64,000 bases of DNA from NCBI RefSeq assembly GCF_014837105.1, contig NZ_JACSPO010000002.1, positions 137,470 to 201,469 on the forward strand, in the 5' to 3' direction. This DNA is from Oceanitalea stevensii (GTDB taxonomy: Bacteria > Actinomycetota > Actinomycetes > Actinomycetales > Actinomycetaceae). Position 1 is the first letter of the stretch. Each line of letters opens with the position of its first letter. Below, piece after piece: positions 61,533 to 64,000 of the stretch. The translations under genes and the position numbers were made by a program. The notes beneath the pieces are model-generated. The model was not told the DNA's origin, did not search any database, and worked only from the letters and a program-made list of their open reading frames with translations.

Positions 61533-62828
61533 CTACCGGCCCAGGACCCGCGTGCGGTAGCCGTTGGCGAAGACCCGGCCGGGGTCCAGCTCCTCGCGCA
61601 GCGCGCGGACCTCGCCCATCCGCGGGTACCGCCCGGCGAGGTCGGCGGCGCCGAGGCCGTGGAGCTTGCCCCAGTGCGGGCGCCCCTCGTGCGCGAGCGC
61701 GATCGCCTCGAAGGCCCGGAAGTACTCGCGGGCGGGGGAGCGGTGGAACTGGTGGACCGCGACGTACGCGGTCTCCCGCCCGTACGCCGTCGAGAGCCAC
61801 ACGTCGTCGGCGGCGGCGAAGCGCACCTCGACGGGGAACTGGACCGCGGCGCCCGGCCGGCCGTCCACCCACGCGCGCAGCCCGGCGAGCACGGCGGGCA
61901 GCGCGGCGCGGGGCACCGCGTACTCCGACTCGACGAAGCGCACCCGTCGGCTCGTCGCGAAGACGCGGGGGGAGACGTCGTCGTACTCGCGCCGGGAGAG
62001 CACCCGCGTCGCGAGCCGGTTGAGCCCGGGCACCCACGCCGGACGCAGCCGCCCGGCCTCGTTGACGACGGCGTAGGCCGCGTTGGTCAGCACCTCGTCC
62101 TCCAGCACCCGCCGCCACGCCGGCAGCGGGCGCTGCGGGCGGGCACCCTCGTGGCGGGTGTTCGCCTTGGTGAGGCAGCGCTCGGTGTGGGGGAACCAGT
62201 AGAACTCGTAGTGGTCGTGCCCGGCGACGCGCTCGTCCAGCCCCTCGAGGACCGCGTCGAGCGGGGCGACGTCCTCGACGGCGTGCAGCGTGAAGGCCGG
62301 CACGCACCGCAGCGTCACCTCGGTGACGATGCCGAGCGCACCGAGCCCGACGACGGCCGCCTCGACCGGCGGCCCGGCACCGTCCCCGAGACGCACGACC
62401 TCCCCGTCCCCGCGGACCAGCTCCAGGCCCACCACCTGGGTCGCGAGACCACCGAAGCGGGCGCCGGTGCCGTGCGTCCCGGTCGACAGCGCGCCGGCGA
62501 GGGTCTGGACGTCGATGTCGCCGAGGTTCTCCAGCGCCAGGCCGTGCGTCGCCAGCAGGGCGCTGAGCTCGCGCAGCCGGGTGCCCGCGCGCACCCGGAC
62601 CCGGCCCTCGGGCTCGACGGCGACGATCCCGGTGAGCCGGTCGAGCCGCAGCTGGACGTCGCGGGCCTCGGCCACCGGCGTGAAGGAGTGCCCCGCCCCG
62701 ACGGCCGTCACGCGCCGGCCCGTGGCCGCGGCGCGCCGGACGATCGCGGCCACCTCGGCGGTGTCCCGGGGGACGAGGACCTCCGCCGGGGTCACGGCGA
62801 CCGTCCCGGACCAGTTGCGCCACGTCAC
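61533..62828 (-). CDS. FAD-linked D-arabinono-1,4-lactone oxidase family (alditol oxidase-like)
   Basis: A 431-residue flavoprotein. The FAD_binding_4 domain has TAVGAGHSFTPVAEARD with a His suited to covalent flavin attachment and TGTHGTGARFGGLATQV. The ALO C-terminal domain ends with HWGKLHGLGAADLAGRYP, which contains the family HWxK motif. Members oxidise aldonolactones or alditols such as xylitol with O2. The GTG start at 62828 overlaps the upstream gene's stop as GTGA, so a shared substrate pathway is possible. Confidence 0.9.
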   Translation of the reverse strand: MTWRNWSGTVAVTPAEVLVPRDTAEVAAIVRRAAATGRRVTAVGAGHSFTPVAEARDVQLRLDRLTGIVAVEPEGRVRVRAGTRLRELSALLATHGLALENLGDIDVQTLAGALSTGTHGTGARFGGLATQVVGLELVRGDGEVVRLGDGAGPPVEAAVVGLGALGIVTEVTLRCVPAFTLHAVEDVAPLDAVLEGLDERVAGHDHYEFYWFPHTERCLTKANTRHEGARPQRPLPAWRRVLEDEVLTNAAYAVVNEAGRLRPAWVPGLNRLATRVLSRREYDDVSPRVFATSRRVRFVESEYAVPRAALPAVLAGLRAWVDGRPGAAVQFPVEVRFAAADDVWLSTAYGRETAYVAVHQFHRSPAREYFRAFEAIALAHEGRPHWGKLHGLGAADLAGRYPRMGEVRALREELDPGRVFANGYRTRVLGR

Positions 62829-63976
62829 CCGAAGCTCATCCCCTCACCGCGGTAGGTGGGCACGGAGGCGACGAGGGCGCCGTCGTCGACGACGTGGACC
62901 GTCGTCACCCGCTCGAGCTGCTCCCCCGACTTCGCCGGCCGGAACCACACGAGGTCCCCGATGCGGAGCGCGCCGGCCGCGTCCCCGACCACCGGGGTCT
63001 GCACCTCCCCGGCCCCCTCCGTGCCCGTGAGCCGCAGCCCCGGCGGGTGAACGGGGGAGGGCAGCCGCGTGGCGCTCGCCGGGCCGGAGGCGGTGAAGCC
63101 GGTGGAGAAGACCGTCGCCACCCGCGGGGCCGGCCGGCGGACCACCGGGGAGACGAGGAACAGCGCCGGCGCCGGCCGGAAGGCGCGGTAGCCGTCGAAG
63201 AGCGTGGGGCCGAGGAGGCCCGACCCGGCGGTCACCTCCGTCACCTCCGCCGAGCGGCCGTAGAGGTGGAGGCTGCCGGTGCCGCCGACGTTGACGAGCG
63301 GGACGTCCACGACCTCCCGCACCGCCGCGACGAGCGCGGGACGACGACGGCGCAGCTCGGCGGTCGACACCGCCTTGACCACCCGCTCGGGCAGCGACGC
63401 GTCGGGCACCCCAGCCACCTGCGCGTCGTAGCACATGACCCCGACGAGCTCGACGCCGGGGGTCGCGGCGACCCGCCGGGCGGCGGCCGCCGCCTGCGCC
63501 GGGGTGCGCACGGATGAGCGGCGCACCCCGAGGCGCACCGGGCCCAGCCGCAGCGACGCGTCGAGGTCGAGGCACACCCTGACCGGCCGGTGCGGGCCGG
63601 CGCCGGCGGCCCGGAGCAGCCCGAGGTGGGCGGGGTGGTCGACCATGACGGTGATGCGCTCGCGCAGCGCGGGGTCGGCGGTGATCTCGGTGAGCGTCGC
63701 GGCGTCCGCCGTGGGGTAGGCGAGGAGGACGTCGTCCCACCCGTGGCGGGCGAGCCACACCGACTCGGCCGCGGAGTAGGTCATGAGCCGCTCGGCGCCC
63801 AGCTCGGTGAGCACCCAGCGGCAGCGCACCGACTTCGTCGCCACCCGCACCGGCAGTCCGCCGGCGCGCCCGTCCAGGGCGGCGGCGTTGGCGCGGAGGG
63901 CGGCGAGGTCGAGGACGGCGGCGGGCGCGGGGACGTCGGTGCCGGCGAGCGCGTCGACGAGCCGGGGCGGCAGCAT
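62825..63976 (-). CDS. Alanine racemase N-domain / D-threonine aldolase-like PLP enzyme
   Basis: A 383-residue fold-type III PLP enzyme. The N-terminal TIM barrel carries the cofactor lysine in RVATKSVRCRWV, and GVMCYDAQVAG and NVGGTGS form the phosphate-binding side. The C-terminal domain resembles the D-serine dehydratase-like domain and ends with VPTYRGEGMSFG. Candidates are D-threonine aldolase, D-serine dehydratase or an amino-acid deaminase; sequence alone does not decide. It precedes and overlaps the lactone-oxidase gene. It starts at ATG 63976. Confidence 0.88.
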   Translation of the reverse strand: MLPPRLVDALAGTDVPAPAAVLDLAALRANAAALDGRAGGLPVRVATKSVRCRWVLTELGAERLMTYSAAESVWLARHGWDDVLLAYPTADAATLTEITADPALRERITVMVDHPAHLGLLRAAGAGPHRPVRVCLDLDASLRLGPVRLGVRRSSVRTPAQAAAAARRVAATPGVELVGVMCYDAQVAGVPDASLPERVVKAVSTAELRRRRPALVAAVREVVDVPLVNVGGTGSLHLYGRSAEVTEVTAGSGLLGPTLFDGYRAFRPAPALFLVSPVVRRPAPRVATVFSTGFTASGPASATRLPSPVHPPGLRLTGTEGAGEVQTPVVGDAAGALRIGDLVWFRPAKSGEQLERVTTVHVVDDGALVASVPTYRGEGMSFG

Positions 63977-64000
63977 GAGCGGAGGCTACCTGCGCTCCCG

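Noticed and set aside
1-64000. tRNA, rRNA, insertion sequences or prophage genes
   Set aside because: I saw no cloverleaf-like tRNA, no rRNA sequence, and no transposase, integrase or phage structural gene by eye; a tRNA/rRNA scan would settle this.

Overview
This window is chromosomal DNA from a very GC-rich (roughly 74%) Gram-positive actinobacterium, most likely of the order Micrococcales. The evidence is the trxB-trxA / MurJ-pseudokinase / DUF6049 / NUDIX // CCA-transferase block (the order seen in Mycobacterium without sigM), the padR-ino1 pair, the rpsF-ssb-rpsR-rplI ... dnaB block that normally lies near the origin, a cysteine-free S18 and a DtxR/IdeR-type iron box. Genes are densely packed, commonly overlapping by ATGA or GTGA. 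I saw no rRNA, tRNA, CRISPR array, transposase or phage gene.

Layout. 0-9.6 kb (minus strand): a PLP aminotransferase, thioredoxin and its reductase, a MurJ fusion, DUF6049 and a NUDIX protein. 9.7-20.6 kb: CCA-adding enzyme, carbonic anhydrase, MFS exporter, PadR regulator with inositol-phosphate synthase, a class A PBP, threonine aldolase and the rpsF-ssb-rpsR-rplI operon. 20.7-24.3 kb: MATE exporter, a run of DnaA-box-like sequences, dnaB, a lipoprotein. 24.4-31.8 kb: accessory genes (hemerythrin-like, aldo/keto reductase, photolyase, a tandem ferritin-like pair, small unknowns, a PIN protein). 31.8-38.6 kb: siderophore uptake locus and redox enzymes. 38.7-40.8 kb: SRPBCC and LapA-like proteins and an MFS transporter. 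40.8-57.9 kb: a glycan locus with an Ada/AlkA-Ogt repair pair embedded. 58-64 kb: luciferase-like and FAD-linked oxidoreductases, a hexapeptide protein and an amino-acid racemase/dehydratase-like enzyme.

The most striking region is an eight-gene minus-strand operon (44986-55340). It encodes a NodU-type carbamoyltransferase, a GT2-GmhB fusion, two GT9 heptosyltransferase-like enzymes, two further glycosyltransferases, a GmhA-HldE fusion and an SDR. Together these encode the enzymes needed to make nucleotide-activated D-glycero-D-manno-heptose and to build a probably carbamoylated glycan, a pathway best known from Gram-negative LPS. A divergent 14-bp perfect palindrome sits at its head.

A dispersed family of palindromic repeats (common base CGCCGA[C/G]AGC) occurs between genes at 11.3 and 38.6 kb, and also inside two genes of this operon. 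One copy forms the exact junction joining GmhA to HldE in a single reading frame. Two 96-nt tandem units plus a partial third are translated in frame inside a GT9 enzyme. This resembles in principle the protein-coding palindromic elements described in Rickettsia, and I regard it as the best candidate here for an undescribed phenomenon.
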